In this document: piece after piece, positions 63,072-64,000 of the stretch
How the letters are laid out: each line of letters opens with the position of its first letter
Position numbering within the stretch: the first letter of the stretch is position 1
DNA from: Phymatolithon calcareum
Taxonomy: Eukaryota > Rhodophyta > Florideophyceae > Hapalidiales
NCBI GenBank assembly: GCA_977006965.1
Contig: OZ345366.1
Span: forward strand, 310,001 to 374,000
Direction of reading: 5' to 3'
Length of the DNA stretch: 64,000 nucleotides
Program-made: the position numbers and the translations under genes
Notes under the pieces: generated by a model
What the model saw: only the letters and a program-made list of their open reading frames with translations
Told to the model about the DNA's origin: nothing
Database searches by the model: none

Positions 63072-64000
63072 ATGGACAATCTTGTTTTGGACCCTGAGCC
63101 CAAGCCATGCACAGGGGACTCAAGGCCTGCGTCTTATTTTGACATAATTCCTCAAGAAGCGGTGCTGAAAATTGTAAGGTTCACAAGCTCAAGACCTTTC
63201 GCGAAGAACTGGCCTTGCTTTGTCCGCCCGAAGGTCGCGCTTTCGCTTTTGCAGTCCAATGGCCATCTCGCATCTTCCCTTCGCCAAGCAGTCACCCATA
63301 TTGAAATTCCCAGGGAGAACAGATGTGACAAGCGGCGCACACTTGTGCTATCTCAAACCTCAGGTGCTGATATCAACTATATAATTACTGCGATTATATC
63401 TGAGTTGGGCAGTGACCTGAAAGAGGTCAGCATGCACTTCGTCTTTGTTCCAAAGCGGGCGGATTGGGACAGGTTATCGACTTGCCTCAATTTAAAGAGG
63501 TTATCACTTTTCTATCATTCGTATTGTTCCAAAACTTGTAAGCCGTGTTTGTGGGAAATATTGCCGCCACACCGGGGACGGCTGAAGGCGTTTGAACTTT
63601 CAGTTGCGACGTTTCGGCAGATTGATGCAATGGCCATTCGTGAAAATTGTAGAAATCTGGAAGTCTTCGGACTCAAAACCAGAAAGATCCGAGCCCGTAT
63701 GGATTTGCTTTGAGCGGATATTGGTCCATCGCTTCAGGAGCTGACGCTGGACAGCGACTCATGTAAGCTACAGCTCGAGAACGCCCTTGTGCATTGTGCA
63801 AATATGCTTGCGCTCAGGTGTCGCAACGTCCATTCGACAGTTCTACCTGAAGTCGCTAGTTTTTGCTGCGCCATGGAGTATAAACTAGAGTATGTCGAGA
63901 TATTGGGCTGTCATGTGACACCTGCTGATCTCGTCACAATCACAGAGGCCAACCCCATGGTAAGGATGAATGTTTCAGTGCCGGGCAACAATCTTGCTCT
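63072..64000 (+). pseudogene. F-box/LRR-like gene with one in-frame TGA, runs off the window
   Basis: The start ATG 63072 is chosen because the MDNLVLDPEPKPC segment is conserved in the paralogue at 41.7 kb. Residues about 24-70 resemble a short F-box (YFDIIPQEAVLKIVRF). Beyond lie degenerate LRR-like segments (HLASSLRQAVTHIEIP, then LKEVSMHFVFVP, LNLKRLSLFYHSY, LKAFELSV). A TGA at 63711-63713 interrupts. The same frame continues at once with SLQELTLDSDSCKL, MLALRCRNV, and KLEYVEILGCHV to the window edge. F-box/LRR proteins recruit substrates to SCF ubiquitin ligases. Whether this copy is dead, or the TGA is an error, cannot be told here. Confidence 0.6.

Noticed and set aside
1-64000. tRNA and rRNA genes
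   Set aside because: I looked for B-box-like TTCGA contexts and rRNA blocks; the hits were inside transposon coding regions or lacked an acceptor stem. A tRNAscan run would settle this.

Overview
The window is nuclear DNA of a eukaryote, most likely a multicellular red alga of the Chondrus type (inference). The signs are: mostly single-exon genes in dense beds of nested retrotransposons; a secreted GH16 polysaccharide hydrolase with short GT-AG introns; a GATA finger with the plant-type 18-residue loop; a small protein with a plastid-type leader; and a copia element primed by the anticodon arm of a plant-like initiator tRNA. There are no bacterial operons, CRISPR arrays or rRNA genes, and I could not support any tRNA.

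Region 1, about 1-36 kb, is a transposon bed. It holds three groups of LINE-type non-LTR elements, called here alpha, beta and gamma. It also holds three copies of a piggyBac-like DNA transposon (2040-3949, 5435-8016, 34920-35979), one hAT-like transposon (9572-11028), and two Ty1/copia LTR retrotransposons. Copia-1 (19530-25480) has identical LTRs and a fresh 5-bp duplication; copia-2 (28368-33035) is decayed. Insertions are nested, and several interrupt identifiable host frames, so the empty site can be read directly. piggyBac-1 sits in a LINE, a minus-strand LINE sits in LINE-A, copia-1 sits in LINE-B, a gamma LINE sits in piggyBac-3, and piggyBac-2 sits in an unclassified repeat. The piggyBac-like family duplicates CTAG, not the TTAA typical of piggyBac.

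Region 2, about 36-53 kb, is gene-bearing. It contains a four-exon secreted GH16 enzyme (minus strand, 38022-36831), a decayed F-box/LRR-type copy, an intact 450-residue unknown protein (44447-45799), a GATA-finger protein (46647-47234), and a divergent pair formed by a small putative plastid membrane protein and an LRR protein (48093-49142). A gamma LINE remnant and a decayed anthranilate phosphoribosyltransferase (trpD-like) copy follow.

Region 3, about 53-60 kb, is one very large gene. It encodes an N-terminal membrane region, an acidic linker, a long unrecognised middle and about 27 Sel1-like repeats. The repeats are arrayed as 228-bp dimers with a 684-bp higher-order period. One missing T near 59224 breaks the frame. 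Region 4, 60-64 kb, has a 134-bp inverted repeat pair, degenerate coding remnants and a second F-box/LRR-like gene running off the window with one in-frame stop.

The main signals for follow-up are the CTAG-duplicating piggyBac-like family, the copia primer site that contains the gag ATG, the hierarchical Sel1 array and the 36-nt exon in GH16.
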